From contig JAKIUO010000094.1 of assembly GCA_021647535.1 (NCBI GenBank), positions 1-11,311 of the forward strand: 11,311 nucleotides of DNA. The letters are read 5' to 3'. The notes beneath the pieces were generated by a model. That model had not been told where the DNA came from. It did no database searches and saw only the letters and a program-made list of their open reading frames with translations. Below, one piece after another: positions 1 through 7,205 of the stretch. Each line of letters starts with the position of its first letter. The stretch's first letter is position 1. The position numbers and the translations under genes are program-made. The stretch is from Hyphomicrobiaceae bacterium. GTDB lineage: Bacteria; Pseudomonadota; Alphaproteobacteria; Rhizobiales; JAKIUO01.

Positions 1-1149
1 GCGGGTTATGAAGTTATTGATTGCCCTCCCCTGACCAATCAGCTCAAAAATGGTTCGGATATCCGTATGGTGCTGGATATGCGCGATCTGCTTGATCACA
101 CGCCGCAGATTGATGAATTTATCATCATGTCCGGGGACAGCGATTTTGTGCCCATTCTTTTGCGCCTGCGCGCCCATGATCGACGTACGATGATCTATGG
201 CAGCCTGCAAACCGCCAAATCCTACACCTCGCTGGCCGACGAGATCATTACAGAAGAAGCGCTCGTTTCCTTCCTGCATCAAAGTGCCGGACGCCCCGCG
301 CCACGCCCAGCAGTTTCCAATAATAACCCCGCACCAGTAGATCCACTACTGGCGGCGCGGCGTGAAATCATTGAAGAGGTGGCGAAAATTGTTGAAGCCT
401 CCGACAAACCTGTGCCTATGGAGTTGCTGGCAACGACTGTGCGCAATACGGTTGGCCTGAAGCGCACCATTGATACGAAATGGGCCGGACATGGGCAGTT
501 TTCCGTGCTGTTGGCCGAAGCCCTGTCGCAGGAATTCGAGCTGTCTTCGCAGCCCCCCTATATGGTCTGGCATAAAAAATTGCACCAGAAACCCACCCCT
601 ATTCCAGCTGCCGCAAAGTCCGAAGCGCCGCAAAGCCCCGAAAAAATAGAGGCCGCCAAACGCAAAAACACCAAACACTCCGAAATCAAATCAGTGATCG
701 ACAATATTTTGCACCTCACTGATATTCCGCCGCTTTCAGCCAGATATTATCAGCGTCTGTTCCAGCTCATTTCCGAAGAGCTGACCGAAAAAGGCTTTTC
801 CTTTAATGAAACGGCTGAAAACACAGCGGCACGCGGCAAAGCCATCAAGCTGCCTGTTGACCCGACACATGTACAGGCCATCTTGCATCGCATACGTCGT
901 CATGGCCATTGGTTTGGTCAAAACGATACAGCCCCCATACTGGCAACAGTCTTTCGCGATTCGGTGCTGTCGCAATGTCTTGAAAGCAAACTTGAATTCA
1001 GCGACGCCGATCTGCTGATGGTCAATAGCTGGTTTATCCCGGCCAGCCCGGACAAAAAACTGACCAGTGATGAGAAAAAGCCGCGTGCGCCTCAAGACGA
1101 ACAGCTGCAGGACCTGAAAATACAAGCCAAAAACACCGCTTCAGGTTAA
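1..1149 (+). CDS. NYN domain protein with OST-HTH/LOTUS domain (5' partial)
   Basis: The reading frame is open from base 1, so the gene begins outside the window; 382 residues are visible. The first ~75 visible residues are the C-terminal half of a NYN (PIN-like) nuclease domain: the acidic pair D20 and D26, then SGDSDF at 44-49, the hallmark metal-binding loop of this family. A proline-rich linker (~99-115) leads to an OST-HTH/LOTUS-type winged helix at ~114-194, ending in PPYMVWHKK. A second helical block (~225-348, with RRHGHWFGQNDTAP) is probably a further conserved domain I cannot name. The tail is charged and low in complexity. Family knowledge suggests an RNA-directed endonuclease or RNA-binding protein in the cytoplasm; substrate and partners cannot be inferred. 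It is convergent with the lipoprotein gene downstream. The family call is firm; nuclease activity is inferred because the first acidic residues of the NYN domain are not in view. Confidence 0.85.
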   Translation, partial: AGYEVIDCPPLTNQLKNGSDIRMVLDMRDLLDHTPQIDEFIIMSGDSDFVPILLRLRAHDRRTMIYGSLQTAKSYTSLADEIITEEALVSFLHQSAGRPAPRPAVSNNNPAPVDPLLAARREIIEEVAKIVEASDKPVPMELLATTVRNTVGLKRTIDTKWAGHGQFSVLLAEALSQEFELSSQPPYMVWHKKLHQKPTPIPAAAKSEAPQSPEKIEAAKRKNTKHSEIKSVIDNILHLTDIPPLSARYYQRLFQLISEELTEKGFSFNETAENTAARGKAIKLPVDPTHVQAILHRIRRHGHWFGQNDTAPILATVFRDSVLSQCLESKLEFSDADLLMVNSWFIPASPDKKLTSDEKKPRAPQDEQLQDLKIQAKNTASG

Positions 1150-1381
1150 GCTGCACCCAACTGTCCCGGAAGACAGATCACAATTAATACCAACCGCCCT
1201 TTATGCTGACCTATGATGCCCGATACATGTCTTCGCCAGACAGGCGCCCTGCGCGGACAGCGGCAGGGGATGATCCCCTGCACCCCATTATTTTGATTTA
1301 ACTGATAAATTTCAGGTTTCCAAAGGGCTGGTCCTTTGGCGGGGTCGTAGGGGCGGAGCCCCTCATTTATGTGATCTGCTA
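1150..1381. other. Convergent intergenic region rich in hairpins
   Basis: This gap separates the 3' ends of the NYN gene (plus) and the lipoprotein gene (minus). No credible gene is present. It holds three strong inverted repeats in a row (annotated separately). None is followed by a convincing T-tract, so they are not classical intrinsic terminators, although bidirectional termination or mRNA 3'-end protection is possible. Confidence 0.6.
1248..1363 (+). repeat. Multi-hairpin intergenic element, copy A
   Basis: The element starts with the 15-mer CCTGCGCGGACAGCG (1248-1262), which recurs exactly but inverted at 8865-8879. Three inverted repeats follow: GCAGGGGAT / ATCCCCTGC with a 1-nt centre (1263-1281), CCAAAGG / CCTTTGG with a 6-nt loop (1320-1339), and AGGGGC / GCCCCT with a 3-nt loop (1349-1363). 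The last is preceded by GGGGTCGT. Mosaics of this kind (CCAAAGG-loop-CCTTTGG followed by GGGGT..AGGGGC..GCCCCT) resemble dispersed intergenic palindromes seen in alphaproteobacterial genomes. That family assignment is from memory and has not been checked against a genome. Confidence 0.6.
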
Positions 1382-2146
1382 TTATTTATAGCTTTTTTGC
1401 CGTGAGCGTTTTTTATTATAGCGCGCCATACGTCGTCTTGCCTTGGATTTCATACCACAACCATAATGCCATTGCCGCTTTGGCCCGACATCAATATGGA
1501 CGGTTGAATTATTGCAATAAGTGCCAACGCCGCCCCGTCCAGGCAAAGATTTAAGATAGCGGGCCAGCCGATATTTATTAACGCCCTTGACCTGAATATC
1601 GACCGCCTTGCAAGCGACATGATAGGAGCGTTTGGCTCCACCAACACGACGATTATAATGTTTGGAACGATACCCCGATTGAATATGAACATGCTTACCA
1701 TAGTGCCAGGCGACTGTATTCAGTAACATGCGCAGCTCTTTGGGAAGGCAACCGATCTTGGCCTGACGCCTTTTGCCCACCATATCCGACAAAGAGGCAA
1801 GTCTTGCTCCGATCGGCGCCAGCCGTTTGGCCATCTGGCGAATAGAAGCTATGCGTGTAAGGGGACCAGCCTTGGTAGCCGGGCGGGAATACACATTTAG
1901 CGCACTCTTTGTGCTCTTCTTTTTCCGATATCTGATCCAGTTCGGTGTTTCTGGCTCGCTGCCATCACCAAAACCCTCCACTTCCCCAGCACTCCAGCTC
2001 GTGCCCTGACTGGCATAACCGGTCTGGATTACGGGGCTGGATTTGGAAACTCTGGATCCCAACTTGTGTGGCTCTTCAGTGGTTTTGCAACCGGCGACAA
2101 CCAATGCCGCCATCGATAAGATCGCGCAACGTACAAACAGTTTCAT
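1382..2146 (-). CDS. YcbK-like peptidase M15 family lipoprotein
   Basis: A 254-residue envelope protein. The N terminus MKLFVRCAILSMAALVVAGC is a lipoprotein signal with lipobox VAGC, lipidated at Cys20. The C-terminal domain (~130-230) is M15/DUF882-like, with SGYRS at 157-161, SYHVACKAVD at 174-183 and VHID at 216-219. His176, Asp183 and His217 match the zinc ligands of D-Ala-D-Ala peptidases. Cys179 replaces the usual glycine of the SxHxxGxAxD motif, and Cys133, 179, 211 and 230 could form periplasmic disulfides. The tail is very basic. The frame is open to 2287, but 2146 is preferred: it creates the lipoprotein signal, has GGAGAG 10 nt upstream, and sits ~30 nt below a promoter-like sequence at 2183-2211 that lies inside the longer frame. 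It probably acts on peptidoglycan or binds it; the substrate is not established. Confidence 0.85.
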   Translation of the reverse strand: MKLFVRCAILSMAALVVAGCKTTEEPHKLGSRVSKSSPVIQTGYASQGTSWSAGEVEGFGDGSEPETPNWIRYRKKKSTKSALNVYSRPATKAGPLTRIASIRQMAKRLAPIGARLASLSDMVGKRRQAKIGCLPKELRMLLNTVAWHYGKHVHIQSGYRSKHYNRRVGGAKRSYHVACKAVDIQVKGVNKYRLARYLKSLPGRGGVGTYCNNSTVHIDVGPKRQWHYGCGMKSKARRRMARYNKKRSRQKSYK

Positions 2147-2182
2147 CACAGATAAGCTCTCCGCTTTACCTGCTGGTACGCA

Positions 2183-2211
2183 AATATACAAGAATCCAGC
2201 TTCAAATCCAA
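2183..2211 (-). promoter_or_regulatory. Candidate promoter of the YcbK-like lipoprotein gene
   Basis: On the minus strand, TTGGAT (2206-2211) and TATATT (2183-2188) are separated by exactly 17 nt. The -10 box matches the sigma-70 consensus at five of six bases; the -35 box at only three. The expected transcript start near 2176 leaves a leader of ~30 nt before the ATG at 2146. This is a pattern match only. Confidence 0.4.
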
Positions 2212-2326
2212 CACCTATCGGAAAGCTCTTCAACGCGACAGTCTTGCGCAAAACGTGCTGCACAAAAGGCGAAAAAAGCCCGATCATTTGAATTAAATAT
2301 AAGGGGGTTCGTTTAAAAAAGTCTTA

Positions 2327-2563
2327 TCAAGCGCGCCTTTGAAAGGCGTTTAGCTCATCGACAGGACTTTGTTTGTCGTACAGAAGTCTTTTTCTTTGAT
2401 CTCTCATCCATACTTCTCCATCAATTGATTTCAATTTGATATGACCCACAGAACCAAACACAAATCTCAACAAACAGACCTTGTAAAAACGGCTCAAATC
2501 AGGCGAGAAAAAGGCAGCGCGACCAAAGAGCGCCAAAATAAGGCGTATAGGCAGGAAAAACAT
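2327..2563 (-). CDS. Doubtful small hypothetical protein (78 aa)
   Basis: I do not recognise this ORF. The first ~20 residues are hydrophobic (MFFLPIRLILALFGRAAFF) and the rest is basic and polar, with HIKLKSIDGEVW and a charged end, KRLLYDKQSPVDELNAFQRR. The points in favour are a plausible ribosome binding site, AGGA 9 nt before the ATG, the same strand as its neighbours, and its position filling most of an otherwise empty gap. Against it are the short length and the lack of any recognisable motif. If real, it would be a small protein with one N-terminal hydrophobic segment, read after rppH (57 nt downstream). Confidence 0.3.
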   Translation of the reverse strand: MFFLPIRLILALFGRAAFFSPDLSRFYKVCLLRFVFGSVGHIKLKSIDGEVWMRDQRKRLLYDKQSPVDELNAFQRRA

Positions 2564-2619
2564 CCTGTTTCGTCCTGCAAGGCGAAGTAGACATTTTATA
2601 TTTTTATACGTTATACCAA

Positions 2620-3114
2620 TTAGATAAGGCTTTTAAAGTGAGCTGAAACCTGCTCATATACGTGTCGCTTGAAGGACACAACAAGTGGCACCAACTCATC
2701 AATTTCAGCCCATCGCCACTGGTCAAATTCGATATCGTGACCATTTAACCCATCAATATTGATGTCTCGGTCCTCGCCCTGATAGCGCATGGCGAACCAT
2801 TTCTGGGTCTGGCCACGAAAACGCCCGCCCAGCGCCGCCCCTTGCACATCGCTCGGCAAATCATAGTTCAGCCATTGAGGATGTTCGCCAATCAGCTCCC
2901 CATTATTGGTGCCGATTTCTTCTTCAAGCTCACGCATGGCGGCGATGAGCGGTGTCTCGCCCTTATCAATACCCCCTTGAGGCATTTGCCATAGTTTTTG
3001 CGAGCCATCGCCTTTCCATTTGGCAATGCGGCGGCCAATCCAGACCTGATTTTTTTTATTCAACAACATCACCCCAACACATTGGCGATAGGGTAAATCT
3101 TTTGCATGTGTCAT
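2620..3114 (-). CDS. rppH: RNA pyrophosphohydrolase RppH (Nudix)
   Basis: A 164-residue Nudix hydrolase that removes pyrophosphate from the 5' triphosphate end of mRNA, exposing it to RNase E-type decay in the cytoplasm. The Nudix box is perfect at residues 47-69: G-x5-E-x7-RE-L-E-EE-I-G-T, with Glu62, Glu65 and Glu66 as metal ligands. RppH-specific features are the start PYRQCVGVMLLN, WQMPQGGID ahead of the box (42-50), and QKWFAMRY in the second half. Length is typical of the alphaproteobacterial RppH/IalA group (called invasion protein A in Bartonella). The ATG lies 3 nt after the stop of the deacetylase gene, so the two are almost certainly co-transcribed and translationally coupled. Confidence 0.95.
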   Translation of the reverse strand: MTHAKDLPYRQCVGVMLLNKKNQVWIGRRIAKWKGDGSQKLWQMPQGGIDKGETPLIAAMRELEEEIGTNNGELIGEHPQWLNYDLPSDVQGAALGGRFRGQTQKWFAMRYQGEDRDINIDGLNGHDIEFDQWRWAEIDELVPLVVSFKRHVYEQVSAHFKSLI

Positions 3115-3117
3115 CTG

Positions 3118-4212
3118 TTAAATTCCATTTCGCGCCTGTTTGCCCTTGCCCCGTTTTGGACTCTGGCCCAACCCGTAGGCCTGCGACAGCGGCACAAGAC
3201 GCACGCCCTTGCGCGCAAGCGTTTTGCTCCAGACCCTGATCATATTGATGGAAACCGGGTGCATATGCACAACGCCCACAGCAAACCCAAGACGTCTGGC
3301 CGACGCTTCAAGTTTTTTCAAGGCTTTGCTGATGCCCTCTCGCGTCGGCTTTTGATCAACCGACAATGTGGTCCGGGAATATCCCAGCCCGACTTGCTCG
3401 GCAAGTTTTGCAACTGCTGGCCGACCACTGGCATCATCGTGAAAAAAAACGAGACCACGCGCCTTTAATTCCTTGAATAATCCGCTCACCACCTCGCTTT
3501 TAGCCAGATAGCCCCTCCCCTTATAATTGGTGATGCCAAAATATCCGGTCAAGCGCCCGAGGGACCAGTGAAGGTTTGGTTGATTTTGCTTGGTATTTTT
3601 GTTGGTCTGCAAGGTTTTGGGACCAGTATCTGTCTGCAAAAGATCAAATGGCTCCATAGGCACTTGCAATATATATTCATGGCCAAAGCGTCGCGCCTGG
3701 CTCGCCAGTTTTGGCAATCTGCGACCATAAGCAGAAAACCCCAGCGAAACATTGGCGGGCAATTTTCTGATAGCCAGTTGCGACAAACGCTGATTGAGCC
3801 CCAGTCCGGTTATTAAAATGGCGATACGGGGTAGTGTATCACGGCGCCCAACCTGCTGCTTGGCATAAGCCATCGCTGGACTGCGACCATTATCGGCGCG
3901 TTTGGGCAGCGGACCAAATGAGCTCGCTTCCAGAAGGCTCCCCTCTTGCCCTTCCTTGCCGTTTTCGGGCAAAATCTTACCCACCTGCCTCTTGGGAGCG
4001 ACCTCTAGCATGACCTCCATCCTTCCGCCAGACAACGTTTTATTGCCCTGCGCCAGAGCAGTATTTTCACCAAATTGCTGATTTTTATTCTGCTTGATCT
4101 GCAAAGATGCCGTTGGCTCCCCTGCCAATGGCGAGCCATTCAACATGGCCCAGCCCAACACGCCAGTAACAAGCAGGATGACAAATGATGTTGCCGCACC
4201 CAATGCTTTCAT
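3118..4212 (-). CDS. Divergent polysaccharide deacetylase family protein
   Basis: A 364-residue protein of the divergent polysaccharide deacetylase family (YibQ/DUF610 type). Residues 5-25 form one hydrophobic segment, signal or anchor, so the rest is periplasmic. A low-complexity linker (~30-125) precedes the catalytic-type fold: PRIAILITGLGLNQ (128-141), LPANVSLGFSAYGR (151-164), GHEYILQVPMEPFD (177-190), TGYFGITNYKG (222-232), FFHDDASGRPA (256-266) and GVRLVPLSQAYG (336-347). The substrate is unknown; polysaccharide deacetylation is only the fold-based guess. The chosen ATG has GGGGAG 9 nt upstream and gives a clean N-terminal hydrophobic segment. A GTG at 4263 would add 17 residues but has a weaker ribosome binding site. 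rppH follows after 3 nt. In related genomes this gene follows ctpA directly; here a terminator intervenes. Confidence 0.88.
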   Translation of the reverse strand: MKALGAATSFVILLVTGVLGWAMLNGSPLAGEPTASLQIKQNKNQQFGENTALAQGNKTLSGGRMEVMLEVAPKRQVGKILPENGKEGQEGSLLEASSFGPLPKRADNGRSPAMAYAKQQVGRRDTLPRIAILITGLGLNQRLSQLAIRKLPANVSLGFSAYGRRLPKLASQARRFGHEYILQVPMEPFDLLQTDTGPKTLQTNKNTKQNQPNLHWSLGRLTGYFGITNYKGRGYLAKSEVVSGLFKELKARGLVFFHDDASGRPAVAKLAEQVGLGYSRTTLSVDQKPTREGISKALKKLEASARRLGFAVGVVHMHPVSINMIRVWSKTLARKGVRLVPLSQAYGLGQSPKRGKGKQARNGI

Positions 4213-4237
4213 TCCCAAAATCTCCCCACCAGAACCA

Positions 4238-4300
4238 TCAAGCCAATTGGAAATCCAAAACACACGATCGAAAAGCCTTTTTCATATCAAAACTATTCAT
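4238..4300 (-). CDS. Candidate 20-residue leader ORF ahead of the deacetylase
   Basis: ATG at 4300 is preceded by AAGGAC (4307-4312 on the plus strand), an excellent Shine-Dalgarno at good spacing. The frame reads MNSFDMKKAFRSCVLDFQLA and stops with TGA at 4238-4240, 25 nt before the deacetylase ATG. The ribosome binding site is stronger than that of the deacetylase itself. It could be a leader peptide that couples translation, or the true N terminus separated by a frameshift. No family can be recognised at this length. Confidence 0.3.
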   Translation of the reverse strand: MNSFDMKKAFRSCVLDFQLA

Positions 4301-4321
4301 CGGTCTGTCCTTCAAATGCCC

Positions 4322-4336
4322 ATAGCCACCGGCTAT
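4322..4336. repeat. Short palindrome ATAGCC-ACC-GGCTAT
   Basis: A 6-bp perfect inverted repeat with a 3-nt loop, directly after the T-tract of the ctpA terminator in the direction of transcription. A near-identical copy (one loop base different) lies at 7435-7449 downstream of rlmH. The shared stretch, including flanks, is about 18 nt. Confidence 0.5.
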
Positions 4337-4375
4337 AAAAAAACAGGCGTACATTTTCACGCACGCCTGTTTCAC
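4337..4375 (-). terminator. Rho-independent terminator after ctpA
   Basis: On the minus strand AAACAGGCGT pairs perfectly with ACGCCTGTTT (4363-4372 and 4341-4350 in plus coordinates, 12-nt loop), followed by an unbroken run of T formed by plus-strand A at 4337-4343. It begins about 50 nt after the ctpA stop. It ends the envC-ctpA transcript and separates it from the deacetylase-rppH pair. Confidence 0.85.
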
Positions 4376-4424
4376 AACTTAAAAATTATCCCATAAGGCG
4401 GGGACTATAAAAGCCCCCAAAACC

Positions 4425-5771
4425 CTAGTTTGGTACTGTCTTTTTCTTCACGTCAGCAACTGGTGTTTTCTTGCTCTCACTGACCTTGATGCCATGCAGA
4501 AAGTCCAGCGCATATTGCAACTGATTGTCCTTCTTGGGATCTTTTGGCACGGGAAGCGCCTGACTGCCGCTTTCTTCCTTATCAATGCCACTGTTTTTCA
4601 GATGGCCACGCAACGAAGCTTCACCGCGTGTTTTCAGTTTTCGGCCTTTCAGTTCTTCAGGAACATTAAGCAGGACCCGATAATCAGGCTTGATGCCCTT
4701 GGCCTGAATGGAACGGTTTGACGGTGTATAATAACGAGCCGTTGTCAAACGGATGGCCCCATTTGCGCCAAGCGGCACAATGGTTTGCACGGAGCCCTTG
4801 CCAAATGAACGCGTGCCGATAATAGTGGCCCGTTTGTGATCTTGCAACGCCCCTGCGACGATTTCGGAAGCCGAAGCTGATCCACCATTGATGAGCACAA
4901 CAATTTTCTTGCCATTGGCTTCATCACCAGGGCGCGCATTGGCCCGCTGGGTTTCTTCTACATTGCGTCCGCGCGTCGAAACAATCGCACCTTTTTCAAG
5001 GAAAGCGTCTGATACATCAATCGCCTGATCAAGCAAACCACCGGGATTATTGCGCAGATCAACAACATAGCCCTTTATCTTGTCAGCGCCAATTTCCTTG
5101 GTCATTTTGCGCAGGGCTTTTTTCAGCATATCCGTCGTCTGTTCGTTAAAGGTGGTGATCCGCACATAGCCAATATCCCCTTCAACATGGTGTTTGACCG
5201 GATTAATGCGGATTCTGTCACGCACAACTTTAAGATCAAACGGCTCTTTCTTGCTCTTGCGCACAATCGTCAGGGTCAAAGGTGTATTGATGGGACCGCG
5301 CATCTTGTCAACGGCCTGCCCCAGTGACAAACCGGTGATGCCCTCGCCATCGAGATGGGTGATGAGGTCGCCAGACAGAACGCCAGCCCGCGCAGCTGGT
5401 GTGTCTTCTATAGGAGAAACAACCTTAACAATGCCGTTTTCCATCGTCACCTCAATACCAAGCCCGCCAAATTCGCCACGGGTTTGCACCTGCATATCCT
5501 GAAAATGCTTGGCGTTGAGATAGGAAGAATGAGGATCAAGAGAAGTCAACATGCCATTGATCGCCGTTTCGATAAGTTTTTTATCGTCCGGTTTCTCAAC
5601 ATAATCGGCACGCACGCGCTCCAAAACCTGGCCAAACAGGTTGAGCTGCTGATAAATCTCGGCATTTGCGGCATTTGCCGAGTGACTGCGCATGAGATTG
5701 AGCACCGCTGTCCCGGCAGCCAACAAGGCCATCGCCATGAACGCCCAAAATGCAAACTCGGTTTTCCGCAT
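4425..5771 (-). CDS. ctpA: C-terminal processing peptidase CtpA (S41A, PDZ)
   Basis: A 448-residue periplasmic serine protease with a Ser-Lys dyad. The N terminus has a hydrophobic signal/anchor (residues ~5-27). The PDZ domain is at ~100-175 (GEFGGLGIEV, PAARAGVLSGDLI). The catalytic core carries DLRNNPGGLLDQA at ~238-250, the serine in GGSASASEI (Ser300), and Lys325 in SFGKGSVQ, 25 residues later as expected for this family. Known homologues trim C termini of periplasmic proteins and affect murein enzymes. The tail is lysine-rich. The frame is open to 5819, but 5771 is better: AAAGGAAAGG sits 10 nt upstream and the hydrophobic segment becomes N-terminal. The start lies 5 nt after the stop of the envC-like gene, so the two are one operon; the ribosome binding site lies in the end of that gene. 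Confidence 0.95.
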   Translation of the reverse strand: MRKTEFAFWAFMAMALLAAGTAVLNLMRSHSANAANAEIYQQLNLFGQVLERVRADYVEKPDDKKLIETAINGMLTSLDPHSSYLNAKHFQDMQVQTRGEFGGLGIEVTMENGIVKVVSPIEDTPAARAGVLSGDLITHLDGEGITGLSLGQAVDKMRGPINTPLTLTIVRKSKKEPFDLKVVRDRIRINPVKHHVEGDIGYVRITTFNEQTTDMLKKALRKMTKEIGADKIKGYVVDLRNNPGGLLDQAIDVSDAFLEKGAIVSTRGRNVEETQRANARPGDEANGKKIVVLINGGSASASEIVAGALQDHKRATIIGTRSFGKGSVQTIVPLGANGAIRLTTARYYTPSNRSIQAKGIKPDYRVLLNVPEELKGRKLKTRGEASLRGHLKNSGIDKEESGSQALPVPKDPKKDNQLQYALDFLHGIKVSESKKTPVADVKKKTVPN

Positions 5772-5776
5772 AATAA

Positions 5777-7186
5777 TTATACCTTTCCTTTGGCCATTTT
5801 TCTGCTTCTGGTGCTCCACCAGGGATCGGGATTGATTGGCCGACCCTTTCTACGAAATTCAATATAAAGCGACGGCCCGTTTTTACCAGCTTTTTCACGC
5901 TGCCCAATACTCGTAAGTCTCGAAAGCACGGACTTTTTGAGGGAAGCCTGTCGGCTCAACCCTCTTTTTTGCGCAATCTCTTTTTTTACAGCTGCCATCG
6001 CCGCAATCGGTTCGCCAGCCAGCAAAAACTGCCCAAGCGACACATTTATCTCTTCCATCCCGGCCAGAAGTATATGATAGCCCCCACCAGCATTAATGAT
6101 CAAGAGATTACCATAACTACGAAAATGACCGGCATAAACCACCCAGCCATCCGCCGGCGCTGTAACCTGCGCCTGACCTCTTGTCTGGATCACTATACCT
6201 TTGGATCGTGCTCCAAATTTGTCCTTGTCACCATATCTGCGTACTTTTTCCCCAATAACCGGCAAAGGCAGCACGCCTTTGGTCTTGGGAAAAGGCACCG
6301 CCGGTTCTATACGGCCCGAATTGACAAAAGCCAGCTTTTTGCCCTTGTCCCCTGCCTTACCTGCAGCCAGTTTTCTTTCATATTGCCCGAGCTGGCTCTT
6401 TTTGACAATTTCTTTATTCAATTTACTGATAAGATCGGAAAGCGAGGACACGCTTCTGGTGTGCAATCTTGCAACATTACGCAGACTGGCCAGCTGACTT
6501 TTACGGGCCGCCAGTCGTGATTTTTTCTCAGCCATCAACCGTCTGACACTCAATCGATTGGCGCTCAGCATGTTATTTTGTTTTTTCAGCCGGTTGCGTT
6601 CGGAGCGAATATTTGCCGAGACCTGGATGAGCGATGTCAGTTTCCCAGCCAGCTCATCAGCCTGATTTTTGATTTGCGGATAGAGCGAGCGCAGTAACAT
6701 GGCGCTGCGCACCATTTTCAGAGCATCTTCGCGCTGGGTGATGATCACGGGAGGTGGTTGGCGGCCAATTCTTTGCATCGACGCCAGCAGCGTGGCGATT
6801 TTGCCATGGCGCACAGCCAGCGACCCCCGGAGCAGATCTTCCTGGGCGGACAGTTCGCCCAGCCGCAATTCAATTTGCGACATCATACCCTCGCCATCCT
6901 GAATACGCTGTGCCGTTTTGATCAGCAATTTGTTGAGGCGCGAACGCTCCTCCCCCAGAATATTGACATTATGTTCGACGCCTCTTTGCCGGGCCTGCGT
7001 CCTCTTCAGCTGTTGCTGGTAACGACGCAAACGCTTTTTAGCCTGCTGCGCCTTGGTTTCAAGATCGTTGGCCGCACGCGCGGTTCCCGCTTCCAACAAG
7101 AAAGGCCCGTTGACAAGAACAGCCGCTAGAAAAAGGGCAGAAGTGCAGACCAACAGGCCGCGCGCTCTGATTTGTTCCTTTTTCAC
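5777..7186 (-). CDS. EnvC-like murein hydrolase activator (degenerate LytM)
   Basis: A 469-residue secreted protein. The signal peptide (residues ~8-38) ends at ARAA-ND. Long charged helices predicted as coiled coil span ~40-130 and ~170-275. The C-terminal M23/LytM domain (~303-457) matches EnvC, including GPSLYIEFRRKGRPINPDPWW at the end. The zinc ligands of active LytM enzymes are missing: the HxGxD site reads SKGIV at 328-332, and the HxH site reads LYI at 440-442. By analogy with EnvC and NlpD it should activate a periplasmic amidase at the division site instead of cleaving murein. The start codon is GTG, with GGGA 8 nt upstream. Some lysine-rich insertions (~400-430) lengthen the end of the domain. 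ctpA follows after 5 nt. The preceding 279-bp gap carries CtrA-like and dyad motifs. Confidence 0.9.
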   Translation of the reverse strand: MKKEQIRARGLLVCTSALFLAAVLVNGPFLLEAGTARAANDLETKAQQAKKRLRRYQQQLKRTQARQRGVEHNVNILGEERSRLNKLLIKTAQRIQDGEGMMSQIELRLGELSAQEDLLRGSLAVRHGKIATLLASMQRIGRQPPPVIITQREDALKMVRSAMLLRSLYPQIKNQADELAGKLTSLIQVSANIRSERNRLKKQNNMLSANRLSVRRLMAEKKSRLAARKSQLASLRNVARLHTRSVSSLSDLISKLNKEIVKKSQLGQYERKLAAGKAGDKGKKLAFVNSGRIEPAVPFPKTKGVLPLPVIGEKVRRYGDKDKFGARSKGIVIQTRGQAQVTAPADGWVVYAGHFRSYGNLLIINAGGGYHILLAGMEEINVSLGQFLLAGEPIAAMAAVKKEIAQKRGLSRQASLKKSVLSRLTSIGQREKAGKNGPSLYIEFRRKGRPINPDPWWSTRSRKMAKGKV

Positions 7187-7205
7187 TCGGCGTTTCCCAT
7201 TGCAA

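Larger units (their letters stand above)
2147..2619. other. Gap between rppH and the lipoprotein gene with no certain gene
   Basis: Besides the promoter candidate at 2183-2211 and the doubtful 78-residue ORF at 2327-2563, I see only AT-rich sequence. After the rppH stop the minus strand is AT-rich with no clear hairpin terminator. A run of six T follows AAGAC on the minus strand (~2315-2325), but the stem before it is poor. Confidence 0.4.

Noticed and set aside
1349..1363. AGGGGC/GCCCCT hairpin as terminator of the NYN gene
   Set aside because: The following sequence CATTTATG is not a proper T-tract, and the hairpin belongs to a larger repeat mosaic.
2147..2287. N-terminal extension of the YcbK-like lipoprotein to 2287
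   Set aside because: It would bury the lipoprotein signal inside the protein and place the promoter candidate in coding sequence. The ATG at 2146 has its own ribosome binding site.
4213..4263. GTG start for the deacetylase at 4263
   Set aside because: Its ribosome binding site is weaker than GGGGAG ahead of 4212. Kept as an open alternative because homologues often have a short cytoplasmic N terminus.
5772..5819. Earlier ctpA start at 5819
   Set aside because: It would overlap the envC-like gene by over 40 nt and move the signal segment inward; the start at 5771 has a strong ribosome binding site.
5969..6520. 183-residue plus-strand ORF antisense to the envC-like gene
   Set aside because: It is a shadow of the coding frame with no motif; the minus-strand protein is clearly EnvC-like.
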